Positions 17,501 to 28,420 of a stretch of DNA of 64,000 nucleotides are shown piece by piece. The notes below the pieces were generated by a model that saw nothing but the letters and a program-made list of their open reading frames with translations, ran no database searches and had not been told where the DNA came from. Positions within the stretch are counted from its first letter, which is position 1; each line of letters starts with the position of its first letter. Made by a program: the position numbers and the translations under genes. The DNA is from a virus. The stretch covers positions 1 to 64,000 of IMG/VR virus record IMGVR_UViG_3300032288_004534; one strand, 5' to 3'.

Positions 17501-20500
17501 TAGATTGTGCTGAACTTGTTGTTTTACTCAGGAAATTTGTATTGACATATGTGTTAGCTGCTGCATATGCCTTTGTTGCAAATTTAGCATTCGCATTAGA
17601 AATTTGCAGTCTATCCGCGATTAATGTGCGAAGCGCAGTATTGGTGCCAGTTAGATTTGTATTCAGGTTACCAATCGCAAGATTTGTATTAGCCAAACGA
17701 GCATTTGCAGTTGATTTGGTTTCATATGTCGCAACTGCATTGGCAACTTGCAGACGGTCAGATATCAGCGTGCGAAGTGCAGTATTGGTTGATGTCAAAT
17801 TATTCTTGACATTTGTGATTGCTTGATTGGTATTGGCCAAACGAGCATTTGCAGTTGATTTGGTTTCATATGTCGCAACTGCATTGGCAACTTGCAGACG
17901 GTCATCAATTAACGTGCGAAGTGCAGTGTTGGTGCCAGTCAGATTGCTATTAACTAAAGTAATTCGGCTTGCTTCATTTGTTATTCTTGTATTGGTATTA
18001 GCAAGCTGACTCTTAATGAAAGAATTTGTATTTGCTAGACGAGCATTTGCCGTAGATTTTGTTTCATACGTAGCAACGGCATTGGCAACTTGCAGACGGT
18101 CATCAATTAACGTGCGAAGTGCAGTGTTGGTTGATGTCAGATTAGTCTTGACATTACCAATTGCTTGATTGGTATTTGCAAGAGCAGCACGTTCAATAAC
18201 TTTAGTCTGATAAATCGCGGATGCATTAGCAACCTGTAATCTATCAGCAATCAACGTGCGAAGTGCAGTATTGGTTGATGTCAAATTGGTTTTGACATTT
18301 ATGATTGATTGATTGGTATTAGCTAAAGCCGAATTAAATGTTGCATTAGATACAAATCCAGTACCTGATGCAACAGATGCAATATAAGCATTTGTATTGG
18401 CAAGAATTTGCTTAACATAAGTGTTAGATGCAGCATAAGCTTTCGTTGCAAATTTAGCATCTGCATTAGCAATTTGTAAACGATCACGAATTAAAGTGCG
18501 TAAAGCTGTATTTGTACCAGTCAGATTATTGTTTAGATTGTTAATTGCTAAATTGGTATTAGCAAGTGCGGCACGTTCAGTCGATTTTGATTGATACAAA
18601 TTATCCGCATTGGCAACTTGCAATCTATCTGCAATCAATAAGCGTAGAGCCGTATTGGTCGATGATAGATTATTTTTGGTATTGTTAATTGCAAGATTAG
18701 TATTAGCAAGTTGGCTTTTGATGAATGAATTGGTATTTGCAAGACGGGAATCTGATGTAACTTTTGTTTCATAGGTTGCAGCCGCATTAGTCACTTGCAA
18801 TCTATTTGAAATCAATGCACGAAGTGAAGTATTGGTACCAGTTAGATTTGTGTTCAGATTACCAATCGCAAGATTAGTATTCGCAAGACGTGAGTTAGAA
18901 ATTGTCTTAGTTTCATAAGTTGCAGCAGCATTGGCAACTTGCAGACGGTCAGAAATCAAACCACGTAGAGCTGTATTTGTACCTGTTAGATTACCATTTA
19001 GATTACCAATCGCAAGATTTGTATTGGCCAGACGTGAATTGGCTGTAACTTTTGTCTCATAGGTTGCGGCAGCATTGGAAACCTGCAATCTATCTGAAAT
19101 CAAAATACGAAGTGCAGTATTGGTACCAGTCAATGATGACCAAGATGCTTTAGATGCAATATAAGAATTGGTATTTGCTAATATCTGATTGACATAAGAA
19201 TTAGCAGCCTTAGTACCAATTAGACTTGTGATACTTGTTGAGAAATTGGCATTATTAGCTAAAGCATTAGCAAGCTCTGATAATGTATTCAGGGTTGTTG
19301 GTGCTGAATTTACCAAAGCTGATATTGATGAATCAACATATTGACGAATAGACGTATTGGTGCTGGTCAATGCAGACCATGTTGCTCTAGTCGCAATATA
19401 AGAATTGGTATTAGCAAGACGTGAATTAGCCGTAACTTTTGTTTCATAGGTTGCAGCCGCATTAGCAACTTGAAGTCTATCTGAAATCAAACCACGTAGA
19501 GCTGTATTTGTACCTGTCAGATTAGTTTTGACATTGGTAATTGATAAATTAGTATTTGCAAGACGTGAATTGGCCAATACCTTTGTTTCATAGGTAGCAG
19601 CAGCATTTGATACTTGCAATCTATCCGCAATTAGTATGCGGAGTGCAGTATTGGTACCTGTCAGATTTGTATTCAAATTACCAATAGCAAGATTTGTATT
19701 GGCCAGCGCAGATTTAAATGTACCCTCGGATACTCCACCACCACTAGCTACAACAGAAGCAATATAAGCATTAGTATTCGCAAGAATTTGTTTGACATAT
19801 GCATTAGATGCTGCATATGCTTTTGTTGCAAATTTAGCATCTGCATTAGTAACTTGCAATCTATCAGCAATCAAAGTACGTAAAGACGTATTTGTAGATT
19901 GAATATTGCTACGAATATTAATAATTGATTGATTAGTATTTGCAAGAATCTGTTTTACATATGTATTAGATGCTTTTAAACCAATTGAAGTTGTGATCGT
20001 AGTAGAAAAATTAGAATCATTACCTAAAGCAATTGCCAATTCTTTTAAGGTATTTAAAGTTGTAGGAGCAGAATTGACTAATGCAGATACAGATGAATCA
20101 ACATATTGACGAATAGATGTATTGGTGCTAGTTAAAGCAGACCATGTTGCTCTAGTCGCAATATAAGAATTGGTATTAGCAAGAGCGGCTCGTTCAATTG
20201 CTTTTGTTTGATATATTGCAGCGGCATTAGCCACTTGCAATCTATCTGATATCAAAATACGAAGTGCAGTATTGGTAGAAGTCAAACCTGTCTTGACATT
20301 AGTAATCGCAAGATTTGTATTAGCTAAGGTCGCATTAAATGTTGTATTAGAAACACCGCCGCCACCTGCTGATACCGATGCGATATATGCATTTGTATTA
20401 GCCAGGATCTGCTTTACATAGGTGTTAGAAGCCGCATATGATTTGGTAGCAAATTTGGCATCCGCATTAGATACTTGCAATCTATCTGATATCAAAGTAC

Positions 20501-22436
20501 GAAGTGCAGTATTGGTACCAGTTAGATTTGTTTTGACATTTGTTATAGCTTGATTAGTATTAGCTAATGCAGCATTAAATGTACCTACAGATACACCACC
20601 ACCACCTGAAACAATAGATGCGATATATGCATTTGTATTTGCTAAATCAAGTTTTGCTTGATTTATGGTTTGATATGTCGCAACTGCATTAGCAACTTGT
20701 AATCTATTCTTAATTGCAATGTTGGTATTTGCAAGACGAGCATTGGCCGTAGCTTTTGTTTCATAGGTTGCAGCAGCATTAGCCACTTGCAATCTATCTG
20801 ATATCAAAGTACGTAATGCGGTATTAGTACCAGTAAGATTTGTATTTAAGTTACTAATAGCAAGATTAGTATTAGCAAGCCCACCACTACCTGATGATAC
20901 TGATGCGATATATGCATTGGTATTTGCTAGAATCTGTTTAACATATGTGTTAGATGCAGCATAAGCTTTTGTTGCAAATTTGGCATTTGCATTAGCAACT
21001 TGTAATCTATCTTTAATTGCAATATTAGTATTAGCTAAAGCCGCATTGAATGTTGCATTAGAAACGCCGCCACCACCTGCTGATACAGATGCAATATATG
21101 CATTGGTATTAGCAAGGATTTGCTTTACATAGGTATTAGAAGCGGCATAAGCTTTAGTAGCAAATTTTGCATTTGCGTTAGCTACCTGCAAACGGTCTGC
21201 AACCAATGTTCTGATAGCAGTATTTGTGCCAGTCAGATTTGTATTAAGGCGCCCAATAGCAAGGTTTGTATTAGCTAACGCCGCATTAAATGTACCTACA
21301 GATACACCGCCGCCCCCAGATACTATTGATGCGATATATGCATTTGTATTTGCTAAATCAAGTTTTGATTGGCTTATTGTTTGATATGTTGCAACTGCAT
21401 TAGCAACTTGCAATCTAGTTTTAATTGCAGCATTGGTGTTGGCAAGAGCAGCACGCTCTACAGCTTTTGTCTGATATGTTGCAGCCGCATTAGAAACTTG
21501 TAATCTATCAGAGATTAAAGTACGCAGTGCAGTATTAGTGCTAGTTAAATTACCTTTAACATTTGCAATCGCAAGATTTGTATTAGCCAAAATCTGCTTA
21601 ACATATGTGTTAGATGCTGCATAAGCTTTACTAGCATATGTGTCAGTAAGATATGCATTTGATACCAAAGTTTCTGTTTGGCCTGATTGCGTGATAACCT
21701 TAAGCTGTCCTGTTGCACTAGATTTTAGAACAGTATTTCCTAAAAATATAGTGCTACCACTTAGATACAGATTTGCATATCTACGCCCAGGTGAACCAAT
21801 ATTGAAAGTATTATTTGATGAAGGAATAATAGCACGTGTCTGAATAGTAGTGGTAAAATTATTAGTGGCCCCACCACCGCCACCACCACCAACTATTGTA
21901 TTAGCTTGCCATTTACCTAGAGTCTCATTCCATACTAAAGCTTGCCCGTCTGTAGCAGCATCAACAGAATTGATATCAACATCATCAAGACGATTTAATT
22001 TTGTCTCACCAGATCCACCATGCTTTGCTGCTAATGCAAGACGAGTTGCTTGTGAGCTAACTCTCTGTGAAAGTTCATCAAATTTGTTAGTAAGTTTTTC
22101 TTCAACAGAAGACACGTCTCCCGCAGGGCCTTGAGGACCTACTGGACCTACTGGACCGCGATCACCCTTTTCGCCTTGTGGACCTGCAGGACCAATATCA
22201 CCCTTTTCGCCTTTTTCTCCTTTAGGACCTTGCGCTCCTACTGGACCAGGAATACCAGGAAGACCACGATCACCTTTAGGACCAGCGGGCCCACCAGATG
22301 GACCCTGAGGCCCTTCAGGTCCTTGAGGTATCTTGCGAATTTCCTCAAGCAGCTTATTTTCAACTTTGTCGGCTTCATTTTGAGCAGCCTTTAATGCGGC
22401 CGCAAGTATTTTAGCTGCTTCTATGGAAAGAGTCAC
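14595..22436 (-). CDS. Giant repetitive fibre protein with collagen-like N-terminal region
   Basis: A 2613-residue protein. Order of parts: an N-terminal helix (1-36); collagen-like Gly-x-y repeats (about 38-106); a short linker with [12 protein letters not shown] and a poly-Gly stretch; a very long stalk of about 29 degenerate units carrying [16 protein letters not shown] and DRLQVANA; a non-repeat domain at about 1640-1770 ([18 protein letters not shown] and following); more stalk; a second repeat type built on [13 protein letters not shown]; and a C-terminal domain of about 65 residues ending in [12 protein letters not shown]. The C-terminal domain is shared with the 175-residue fibre at 38.0-38.6 kb. 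The GTG start has AAGGGG 8 bases upstream inside gp20, whose stop is 4 bases away. Likely a trimeric tail or head fibre; which one is not shown. Confidence 0.85.
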   Translation of the reverse strand: MTLSIEAAKILAAALKAAQNEADKVENKLLEEIRKIPQGPEGPQGPSGGPAGPKGDRGLPGIPGPVGAQGPKGEKGEKGDIGPAGPQGEKGDRGPVGPVGPQGPAGDVSSVEEKLTNKFDELSQRVSSQATRLALAAKHGGSGETKLNRLDDVDINSVDAATDGQALVWNETLGKWQANTIVGGGGGGGATNNFTTTIQTRAIIPSSNNTFNIGSPGRRYANLYLSGSTIFLGNTVLKSSATGQLKVITQSGQTETLVSNAYLTDTYASKAYAASNTYVKQILANTNLAIANVKGNLTSTNTALRTLISDRLQVSNAAATYQTKAVERAALANTNAAIKTRLQVANAVATYQTISQSKLDLANTNAYIASIVSGGGGVSVGTFNAALANTNLAIGRLNTNLTGTNTAIRTLVADRLQVANANAKFATKAYAASNTYVKQILANTNAYIASVSAGGGGVSNATFNAALANTNIAIKDRLQVANANAKFATKAYAASNTYVKQILANTNAYIASVSSGSGGLANTNLAISNLNTNLTGTNTALRTLISDRLQVANAAATYETKATANARLANTNIAIKNRLQVANAVATYQTINQAKLDLANTNAYIASIVSGGGGVSVGTFNAALANTNQAITNVKTNLTGTNTALRTLISDRLQVSNADAKFATKSYAASNTYVKQILANTNAYIASVSAGGGGVSNTTFNATLANTNLAITNVKTGLTSTNTALRILISDRLQVANAAAIYQTKAIERAALANTNSYIATRATWSALTSTNTSIRQYVDSSVSALVNSAPTTLNTLKELAIALGNDSNFSTTITTSIGLKASNTYVKQILANTNQSIINIRSNIQSTNTSLRTLIADRLQVTNADAKFATKAYAASNAYVKQILANTNAYIASVVASGGGVSEGTFKSALANTNLAIGNLNTNLTGTNTALRILIADRLQVSNAAATYETKVLANSRLANTNLSITNVKTNLTGTNTALRGLISDRLQVANAAATYETKVTANSRLANTNSYIATRATWSALTSTNTSIRQYVDSSISALVNSAPTTLNTLSELANALANNANFSTSITSLIGTKAANSYVNQILANTNSYIASKASWSSLTGTNTALRILISDRLQVSNAAATYETKVTANSRLANTNLAIGNLNGNLTGTNTALRGLISDRLQVANAAATYETKTISNSRLANTNLAIGNLNTNLTGTNTSLRALISNRLQVTNAAATYETKVTSDSRLANTNSFIKSQLANTNLAINNTKNNLSSTNTALRLLIADRLQVANADNLYQSKSTERAALANTNLAINNLNNNLTGTNTALRTLIRDRLQIANADAKFATKAYAASNTYVKQILANTNAYIASVASGTGFVSNATFNSALANTNQSIINVKTNLTSTNTALRTLIADRLQVANASAIYQTKVIERAALANTNQAIGNVKTNLTSTNTALRTLIDDRLQVANAVATYETKSTANARLANTNSFIKSQLANTNTRITNEASRITLVNSNLTGTNTALRTLIDDRLQVANAVATYETKSTANARLANTNQAITNVKNNLTSTNTALRTLISDRLQVANAVATYETKSTANARLANTNLAIGNLNTNLTGTNTALRTLIADRLQISNANAKFATKAYAAANTYVNTNFLSKTTSSAQSIAGNVNFSANVTIAGKLVVTGNTTFNRLITITTDDGLLHLAANSVTDNLDIGFFGHYGNGRHAGFFRDSGTKEFHLFGEYDFEPNTNIVIADSSFKLANLNMNVLRTPKIVINGNDLEGRYAQNAATRLLINDRLQVANAVAIYQTKAVERAALANTNSFIKSQLANTNQAITNVKTGLTSTNTALRILIDDRLQVANAAATYQTKAIERAALANTNQAITNVKTGLTSTNTALRTLISDRLQVANAVAIYQTKAVERAALANTNQAITNVKTGLTSTNTALRTLIADRLQVANAAAIYQTKVIERAALANTNLAIGRLNTNLTGTNTALRTLISDRLQVANAATIYQTKAVERAALANTNSFIKSQLANTNLAITNVKTGLTSTNTALRTLIADRLQVANAVATYETKTSANARLANTNTSIENAKNNLTSTNTALRTLIADRLQIANAVATYETKSTANARLANTNLAITNVRTNLLATNTAIRSLIDDKLQVANAATLYVTKINPTTSGLLAHSGRATVTTSFRVSGNSVFGAAAKTMVVNGRLNANGSQNIKDNLYVFGNTVLGDPANTAERTIINGTLYANCNIIHTGNTTLGGTGKTLTTSGLLAHSGRATIGTSLAVTGNSVLGTALKKTIVNGILAANGNLTVSGNTTLGAAAKTTDITGLLTVTGRQTIDNNLTVSGNTTLGAAAKTITTTGLLSHTGRATISTNLTVSGNTTFNGGITASGATSININPNAAVLITTTAGQVTMGRAGVSTIIGGTIAATLQTISQNLTVSGNTTFGAAAKTTGITGLLTVTGRQTIDNNLTVSGNTTLGGAAKTIISTGLISHTGRAAISQNLYVSGNTVLGDPNATAERTTINGTLFANSNLTVSGNTVLGSAVTNTLTITGNTVAITPAVLNFSSGKLFIQKNASRIGVNTVTPNTTLDVAGIIRSSTGGFRYPDGATTVAPIYIYDSTGAQVYP
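15980..21840 (-). repeat. Coding array of about 29 degenerate [13 protein letters not shown] units
   Basis: Tandem coding repeats inside the giant fibre gene. A unit is roughly 40 codons with the anchors [14 protein letters not shown] and DRLQVANA followed by TYETK, IYQTK or KFATK. Some units are shortened or carry inserts (for example [15 protein letters not shown]). The array is interrupted once, at about 17130-17540, by the non-repeat domain. DNA copies are diverged but strongly similar. Confidence 0.9.
22119..22325 (-). repeat. Collagen-like Gly-x-y coding repeats in the giant fibre
   Basis: About 23 Gly-x-y triplets such as [19 protein letters not shown], near residues 38-106. Pro-, Lys-Gly-Glu/Asp-rich triplets are typical of phage collagen-like trimer stalks. 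Confidence 0.9.
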
Positions 22437-22440
22437 TATC

Positions 22441-24153
22441 TTAACCCCTTGACCTATTAGACGTATTTAATGTATCTTCAGCATCATATGTGCCTATCTT
22501 AGTTATATCTATAGGGTCTCCCTCATTTAGTATTTCTATAGCTTTAGTCATAGATTCTATCAACATTTTTTCTTCATCAGACAATGGTTTATTACTTGAT
22601 TCATTTTTCTGATCAGGTTCATCTAGCATCTGTTCAGGTTCAGTTTTCTTAGCCTGAATTGCTTGATCCATTTCATCGGCCGAAGCTTCTTGCATTTCAG
22701 ATTCCATTTCTTCAATTTCTTCATCAGTAAATCGAAGAACGTTTTTCTGCACCCATTCTTTTGTATAGAATTGATTAATATAAGGTGATATTGTATTCAG
22801 CAGCTGTAGGCGAGATGTCAACACCTCTTGATCTTTTAGCTCTGAAAAATAATTGTCTTTCTGGAAATCATATTTGATATATGACCGCATCTCACGCCAT
22901 TCTTCGCGTGACATCACACCTTTAAGCGCAAGCTGAATTTCCATGAGATGATCAAATAGCATTGTAAAACGATGACGGAGACGACCAATGAAACGAGAGA
23001 ATTTTACTTCATCTCTGGTAATTTCATTTGAGCGTCCTAAGCTAAATTGACCATCTGGCTCAAGACGTGAAATCGGTACTGACAATGATTGATATAATTT
23101 CTTTCTGAAATAATCAACATCTGCCATTTCACCAAGATTTTGACCACCAGGCAATGTAGTAATTTCTGTACCACGGGCACCTTCACGGCGAGGCAACCAG
23201 AAATCTTCAAGCATGGTCATGAATTTGCGGTCGTCACGAACCTCACCTGTCGATGCATCATATACCAAACGATTCTTATGACGAATCATCATATCACGCA
23301 AATATTGCTCAGCTTTAGGCTTAGGTAGATTACCTACGTCAATATAGAATATGCGACGTTCAGGTGCGCGACTTAGGCGATAGATCACAACCGCATCTTC
23401 TAACATGCGTGTCTGATTAAGAGGCTTGATAGCTTTATGCAGATGTGATAGCACCATACGATTGCGATTATCAAGTATACCTGAATTTACATAGCAGATT
23501 GAATCAGGTGAAATCTTGATGCCTTGTGAATATGCTGCACCTGCAAGGCCTGCAGGATTATACAAATAATATTCTGAATAGGCAGGAACTGTGGGATTCT
23601 TATCCTTAGTCGCATCGCCATTTTCTTTTTTCTGAGGTACGCGAACCTTGCGAATACGGCGCGGATCAACATAACGTAGCTCTTTAATACCATCACGAGG
23701 TTTAGCTACGTCAATCATGATATGATAATAAAGACGACCATCAACATACCAACGACGGAATATCTCATAACAAATATTTGAAAAATCTAATAGCTCAAGA
23801 ATTTCTTCAAATTCTTCTTCTATACGTTTCTTAATACGTGTGGGTTGTTTGAGATCATCCATAGAAAGACGAACAACAGAAGCATCTTGATCGGTAACTA
23901 ATGCTTCATTGACAATGTCATCTACAGCAGCTTCAACTTCTGGATTCATAGACATTTCGCGATAGCGAGTAATAAGCTCGGCCTCGCTTTTAGCAGTGCC
24001 TTCTAAATCAACAAATGTTCCGTAAGCGCCGCCAGGTGCGATTTCAACCGCGCCGTCATCCTTCTGTTCCGGAACGAATGACGGGATCTGTACAGCCCTT
24101 TTGGCGTCTTCGTCAGCCTTGCCGATACGGAAGCCAAATAGCTCTATAGCCAT
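22441..24153 (-). CDS. 20: gp20 portal vertex protein
   Basis: The 570-residue portal (T4 gp20 is 524). [13 protein letters not shown] opens the protein, and [56 protein letters not shown] and [18 protein letters not shown] are conserved portal segments. The C-terminal 100 residues are acidic and disordered. Twelve copies form the DNA channel at the head vertex, nucleate prohead assembly and dock the terminase. The following fibre gene starts 4 bases past its stop codon. A putative late promoter lies within the terminator hairpin upstream. Confidence 0.97.
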   Translation of the reverse strand: MAIELFGFRIGKADEDAKRAVQIPSFVPEQKDDGAVEIAPGGAYGTFVDLEGTAKSEAELITRYREMSMNPEVEAAVDDIVNEALVTDQDASVVRLSMDDLKQPTRIKKRIEEEFEEILELLDFSNICYEIFRRWYVDGRLYYHIMIDVAKPRDGIKELRYVDPRRIRKVRVPQKKENGDATKDKNPTVPAYSEYYLYNPAGLAGAAYSQGIKISPDSICYVNSGILDNRNRMVLSHLHKAIKPLNQTRMLEDAVVIYRLSRAPERRIFYIDVGNLPKPKAEQYLRDMMIRHKNRLVYDASTGEVRDDRKFMTMLEDFWLPRREGARGTEITTLPGGQNLGEMADVDYFRKKLYQSLSVPISRLEPDGQFSLGRSNEITRDEVKFSRFIGRLRHRFTMLFDHLMEIQLALKGVMSREEWREMRSYIKYDFQKDNYFSELKDQEVLTSRLQLLNTISPYINQFYTKEWVQKNVLRFTDEEIEEMESEMQEASADEMDQAIQAKKTEPEQMLDEPDQKNESSNKPLSDEEKMLIESMTKAIEILNEGDPIDITKIGTYDAEDTLNTSNRSRG

Positions 24154-24164
24154 GAGAATCCCTC

Positions 24165-24199
24165 AAAAAAAATAGGTCCGCCATATTTAGCGGACCTAT
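24165..24199 (-). terminator. Rho-independent terminator after gp19
   Basis: A perfect 10-bp stem (ATAGGTCCGC/GCGGACCTAT on the minus strand) with an 8-base loop is followed by a run of eight T. It lies between gp19 and gp20. Its loop contains the TAAATA of a putative gp20 late promoter. Confidence 0.92.
24184..24191 (-). promoter_or_regulatory. Putative late promoter, GCTAAATA (gp20), inside the gp19 terminator loop
   Basis: Minus-strand GCTAAATA spans the stem-loop junction of the gp19 terminator, 31 bases before the gp20 ATG. Confidence 0.45.
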
Positions 24200-24223
24200 C
24201 GTAAGTTCCGCTGACTGTAGCTA

Positions 24224-24781
24224 TTATACTGTCAGCGTACCAGTTGTACCTGGGTTAACTAGATCCCAGTAGTCATAAGCAAATTCCACACCGAACGTTT
24301 CGATCTGGTCCCCATTTTCCCAAGATAGATCGATTGCTCCAATATCTACTGGGAAAATATTGACAAATCTATATGTGCGGATTGATTCGCCAGTCTTAGC
24401 AAACTGTGTCACAGTAGCTGTAGTGCGATATGAAGCTGTTGTTGAGAGCTGTGGCGCACGCAAGTTAGCTTGGTGGCGATTGATCTCATTGCTCCATACT
24501 TCCATTGCTTGACGAACTTGGAAATCTTCATCATTGAGAATTTCCACTCTCCAGTTCGGAAAGGTGCGCGTTCCAGCAACTTTGATACGTCTACCATAAT
24601 ATGCGGGTTCGATCACTGTCAATGTGCTAGATGGAATCTGAGCAGCACGGCATGTGAAAGCAACACGAGCTCCTACATTAGGAACACCAGAAGGCGTATC
24701 GATAATAACATTAAAGAGCGACGGACGGGCACCACCAAGTGGTAACCCTGCCGAAGCAAACTCTGAAATATTGAAGGCCAT
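24224..24781 (-). CDS. 19: gp19 tail tube protein
   Basis: A 185-residue tube protein (T4 gp19 is 163). CRAAQIPSSTL, then AYYGRRIKVAGTRTFPNWRV and the C-terminal FPVDIGAIDLSWENGDQIETFGVEFAYDYW match the T4 tube pattern almost block for block. Hexamer rings stack into the inner tail tube through which DNA passes. The gene lies directly after gp18, as in T4, and ends at a strong terminator. Confidence 0.96.
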   Translation of the reverse strand: MAFNISEFASAGLPLGGARPSLFNVIIDTPSGVPNVGARVAFTCRAAQIPSSTLTVIEPAYYGRRIKVAGTRTFPNWRVEILNDEDFQVRQAMEVWSNEINRHQANLRAPQLSTTASYRTTATVTQFAKTGESIRTYRFVNIFPVDIGAIDLSWENGDQIETFGVEFAYDYWDLVNPGTTGTLTV

Positions 24782-24806
24782 CTCTTAACTCTCCTTTGCC
24801 CGCGCC

Positions 24807-26735
24807 TTAGAAGTTGCCAACAATTTCAGAGAACTCGACGCCGGTGCGGACGGCAACAAAGTTCAACTGGATGAAATTGATCGAGCGAGCTGGCTTCACA
24901 TAAATGTCACCAACAAACTCGTTACGGTCAATTACTTCAGGGGTATTGTTAGATTCATCACAGACCACACGGAAATCATAGATCCCACGACGTCCTTGAA
25001 CGTCACGTAGGAACGGCTCAACCAAATTACGGAACTGAGCGCGAGTAAATTCATCATTGAACTCAAACAGCGTAAATTTGGCTGCTGTAGCAATCGCCTT
25101 CTCAAGAACTATAAACAATCTGCGAACATTGACGCGGTCAAATGCAGACGGCTTCGCAAGAAGAGTCTTATCACCAAATAGCACTGTGCCTTGACCAGGG
25201 AATGTTACAACAGGATTGATGCCGCTCTTATACAGCTGATCACGTTGACCCTTTGTTGGATTTGTCGCAAGCTTGATCACGTTCTTGACCTGACCGCGAT
25301 TAAATCCAGCAGGTGAGAACCAGGGATCACGCTCGTTATCGGTACGAACCATCAGACCTGCTGTGTCACCATTTAGCGGTACATAACGATAGATGTCATT
25401 ATATTTGTCATAGATGTATTTGTAACCGCTATCAAGAACCGCATAAGAAGATGACGGTAGGCTGTTGCGATATGAGATGGTATCATCAACATCTTTACCA
25501 ACATATCCCGAATTATTTACTACGTCTGAACGACGAGGTGAAATAACTGCGATACAGTCTTTACGAACTTCGGCGATATTATTGATAAGATGCACGGCCT
25601 TAGTCAAATTACCGTCACCACCAAGAATTAGCGATACATCAACTTCTTCAGGATTATTGAATTTGTTATAACCGTTGATATAATCGGCCGAGCGAGGTGA
25701 TGCTCCATCACGTCCAAGAACAAATGAATTATTGATTGGGAGACCTTGAGAGCCAAGACCAAAATTCGTACCACTTGCCAAATTACCTATGCTGGTAACA
25801 CCAGTTAGATTGGCTGTCCACCAAGCATATGAAGAACGATCATTGATTACCGTCTTATAATACAAGGCATTACCATCTTCGGAAATTGCATCTGATGCTT
25901 TTGACACATTTGAGAATCGCTCAAGCACAGTATTTGCTGCGCCTGACCAAACCCCAGTTTCGTCGGCAACAACGATATGCATTTCATCATTTGACCCGCC
26001 TCTCAAGCGAGCAAAATCTGAAGTACCAGGAGCTGAATCAAAATAATTGTAAAATTCCCAACGACGAGTTGTTGTTTGACCAGTCGCGGTATTTCCAACA
26101 TATTTGTTACGCAATGTAAGAGATGTACCATTAGAAACAGATGAAACTATGACCTCAGTCTTATCAGGACCAGCTAATAGAATATCACCCACACGAATTT
26201 GTGATGAGAATGATGTGCCAGAACCAGAGACAGTTGTAGAATTATTCGTAAAAGTCAAAGTTCCAGTGAGCACGCTTGACCAAGCATTTGTTGTCGGACA
26301 GACGGAAATGCGAAGGGCATTTCCTTTAGCACCTGGATATTTGGCAACCCAGTGCCCAACACCAGTAATACCTGATGAATAATTTGCTTGATAATCATCA
26401 TCATTTTTGATTATTGTATTTTGAGTATTTGATGATGTGGTAATAGCATTACGGCCGCTGCTTGTCGTACCAGCTTCATTAATGACGCGCACGACGTACA
26501 GCTTATTACCGTAACCTAGAAAACTAGCTGCCGTGAAAAAGTCTGCGGCTGTGTTAGCATTTGGCTTTCCATACTGACTAACTAGAACATCTTCAGATTC
26601 AATCAAGACCCTTTTTTGAACGGGGCCCCAATTAAAATGTCCAGCAATACCACCTTCTGTTGTGCTAACAGCAGGGACGATCGTAGTTAGATCGATTTCG
26701 CTGACGTTCACGCCGGGAGAAACTTGAAATGGCAT
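24807..26735 (-). CDS. 18: gp18 contractile tail sheath protein
   Basis: A 642-residue sheath subunit (T4 gp18 is 659). The N-terminus FQVSPGVNVSEIDLTT, GGIAGHFNWGPV and the C-terminal YVKPARSINFIQLNFVAVRTGVEFSEI are conserved sheath segments at the two ends that form the inner contractile core. The middle holds surface domains. One, residues about 157-220, looks like a phage Ig/beta-type insert that is also present in the 2268-residue baseplate protein. The ATG 8 bases after AGGAGG was chosen over one two codons earlier. Confidence 0.96.
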   Translation of the reverse strand: MPFQVSPGVNVSEIDLTTIVPAVSTTEGGIAGHFNWGPVQKRVLIESEDVLVSQYGKPNANTAADFFTAASFLGYGNKLYVVRVINEAGTTSSGRNAITTSSNTQNTIIKNDDDYQANYSSGITGVGHWVAKYPGAKGNALRISVCPTTNAWSSVLTGTLTFTNNSTTVSGSGTSFSSQIRVGDILLAGPDKTEVIVSSVSNGTSLTLRNKYVGNTATGQTTTRRWEFYNYFDSAPGTSDFARLRGGSNDEMHIVVADETGVWSGAANTVLERFSNVSKASDAISEDGNALYYKTVINDRSSYAWWTANLTGVTSIGNLASGTNFGLGSQGLPINNSFVLGRDGASPRSADYINGYNKFNNPEEVDVSLILGGDGNLTKAVHLINNIAEVRKDCIAVISPRRSDVVNNSGYVGKDVDDTISYRNSLPSSSYAVLDSGYKYIYDKYNDIYRYVPLNGDTAGLMVRTDNERDPWFSPAGFNRGQVKNVIKLATNPTKGQRDQLYKSGINPVVTFPGQGTVLFGDKTLLAKPSAFDRVNVRRLFIVLEKAIATAAKFTLFEFNDEFTRAQFRNLVEPFLRDVQGRRGIYDFRVVCDESNNTPEVIDRNEFVGDIYVKPARSINFIQLNFVAVRTGVEFSEIVGNF

Positions 26736-26777
26736 GATCATTACCTCCTAAGGTGTTTGATGTCTTTCCATCGTCGA

Positions 26778-26785
26778 TATTTATA
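26778..26785 (-). promoter_or_regulatory. Late promoter, TATAAATA (gp18)
   Basis: A perfect consensus match between gp17 and gp18, 43 bases before the gp18 ATG. Confidence 0.75.
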
Positions 26786-26794
26786 AAAAAGCCA

Positions 26795-28420
26795 TTACAC
26801 GCGGGCCCAACGATCAAACCATTCACCATCATCCGATGATCCATCTAAAGACATCGGGTCATCCATTGTACCGTCATCATAAAAACCTGCCGGCAACAAA
26901 TCTTCATCCATCTCCCGTAGCTTTTCTTCAGCTATACGGTGTCTAATATCTATATCAGTTAGTTCTTTAAAGAAAAGTTGCTTTGTTAGCCAACCAAATA
27001 AAACCAATGTCATCACAAGATCATCATTATAACCTTCTTCAGCCTCAAAAGAATTACCTTTTGATACAAAATTTGAAAGTTCTTCAATAGTATCAAAATC
27101 TTCGATGATAAGCTTATCACCTTCGATTAATTCTTTTAAATTAGCACAACCAACAGCTTTCACAAATCTTGAAGTGGTAACGCCTAATTGTGATCTACCT
27201 GAGAATCCGGCACTAAGCTGTTGACCACCACGACCCATTTGTGTAGTGGATAATACGTTATCACACTCAAGATCACGATGTAAAACTTCCGCGATTGTTT
27301 TACCTACATCATTAGTTTCTACCAAGATATAAGCATTATTATAGGCCTTAGCATATCTGGCAATAATTTCTGGATAAAATGATGGAACTACATTATTGTT
27401 TTTATATTTTGCAACAAGTCTATATGGAGCCTGTGTCACATCTATTATACTAAAAGCGGAATAGTCAAGACCAACACCATGACCAGTATCGACCATGATA
27501 GCATAGGTATGCTTATATTCAGGCTGATGATAGATATCAACACCCCAACCATCTCTGGTTACATTCTTAAAGGCCATAGACCTAAGCTTTGAACCGGAGA
27601 TAAGGGTGAGTGTACTACCAAGAAACTCAGTTTCAAATTCTTGCTTGAATTGTTCTTCGCTGGTATTACGAATAGTCTGTTCGCGCCACTTATCATCACG
27701 ACCTGGTGTATCGCGCCAATGCACTTCAATTGGCACATATTCGCTACGTTTCTCAGTCGCATCAACCCACATCTTATAATAATGATTCAGACCGTTAGGT
27801 GTCGATACGACTATGATCTTAGAAGTCTTACCAGAGCTAATCGTAGGATAAACAGATGCAAAAAATTCTTCAGCGATATTACGTGGTACGAATGCAAATT
27901 CGTCAAGAAAGATCAGGTTATATGACCCACCGCGAATCGCGCTAGCTGAAGTTGCAGATGCTAATATCTTTGAACCGTTTTCAAGTTCAATATTGCCTTT
28001 GTTCCATATGACAATACCTTGCTGCATCCACTTTGGTATATGTTCATATGCAAGCTGAATTTTGGAAAGCATGTCTCGCGCAAGACTGCCTTTGTTGGCT
28101 AGAATGGCGATGCTTTGATTATCATGAAACAGTATCAACCACAGCATATATCCAGTAACCGTCGTCGATTTACCAGACTGACGAGGCATCTTGCAGATGG
28201 AAAATCTATTATCTTTAAATGTTCGAACCATCTTGCGCTGATATTGATATAAACCAAAGTTTATCAAACCGCGGTCAACGCTGACAATCTTCATATAATT
28301 TTCAATAAAGTATTCAGGATCTGTAGCACACTTATGATATTCACGAATTTGATCTTCCGTGAAGTTTATTTTAACCCCAGCTTTCTTTAGTGTAGGATTG
28401 CCCAGATAATTATCAGACAT
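26795..28420 (-). CDS. 17: gp17 terminase large subunit
   Basis: The packaging motor ATPase and nuclease, 541 residues (T4 gp17 is 610). Walker A RQSGKST is at 80-86 and Walker B LIFLDEFAF at about 169-177 with the catalytic Glu after the Asp. The C-terminal RNase H-like nuclease has Asp in AIMVDTGHG near 310 and YNDDLVMTLVLFGW near 480. It packs concatemeric DNA through the gp20 portal and cuts it into headfuls. Its start overlaps the gp16 stop codon. Confidence 0.97.
   Translation of the reverse strand: MSDNYLGNPTLKKAGVKINFTEDQIREYHKCATDPEYFIENYMKIVSVDRGLINFGLYQYQRKMVRTFKDNRFSICKMPRQSGKSTTVTGYMLWLILFHDNQSIAILANKGSLARDMLSKIQLAYEHIPKWMQQGIVIWNKGNIELENGSKILASATSASAIRGGSYNLIFLDEFAFVPRNIAEEFFASVYPTISSGKTSKIIVVSTPNGLNHYYKMWVDATEKRSEYVPIEVHWRDTPGRDDKWREQTIRNTSEEQFKQEFETEFLGSTLTLISGSKLRSMAFKNVTRDGWGVDIYHQPEYKHTYAIMVDTGHGVGLDYSAFSIIDVTQAPYRLVAKYKNNNVVPSFYPEIIARYAKAYNNAYILVETNDVGKTIAEVLHRDLECDNVLSTTQMGRGGQQLSAGFSGRSQLGVTTSRFVKAVGCANLKELIEGDKLIIEDFDTIEELSNFVSKGNSFEAEEGYNDDLVMTLVLFGWLTKQLFFKELTDIDIRHRIAEEKLREMDEDLLPAGFYDDGTMDDPMSLDGSSDDGEWFDRWARV

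Noticed and set aside
15980-21840. Regular repeats that could be mistaken for a CRISPR array
   Set aside because: Repeats are coding, diverged, of about 120 bases, and in one open frame of 2613 codons. There are no unique spacers or cas genes.
16000-22000. Diversity-generating retroelement acting on the fibre genes
   Set aside because: No reverse transcriptase, template repeat or accessory protein was seen; repeat differences are spread over all base types rather than adenines only.
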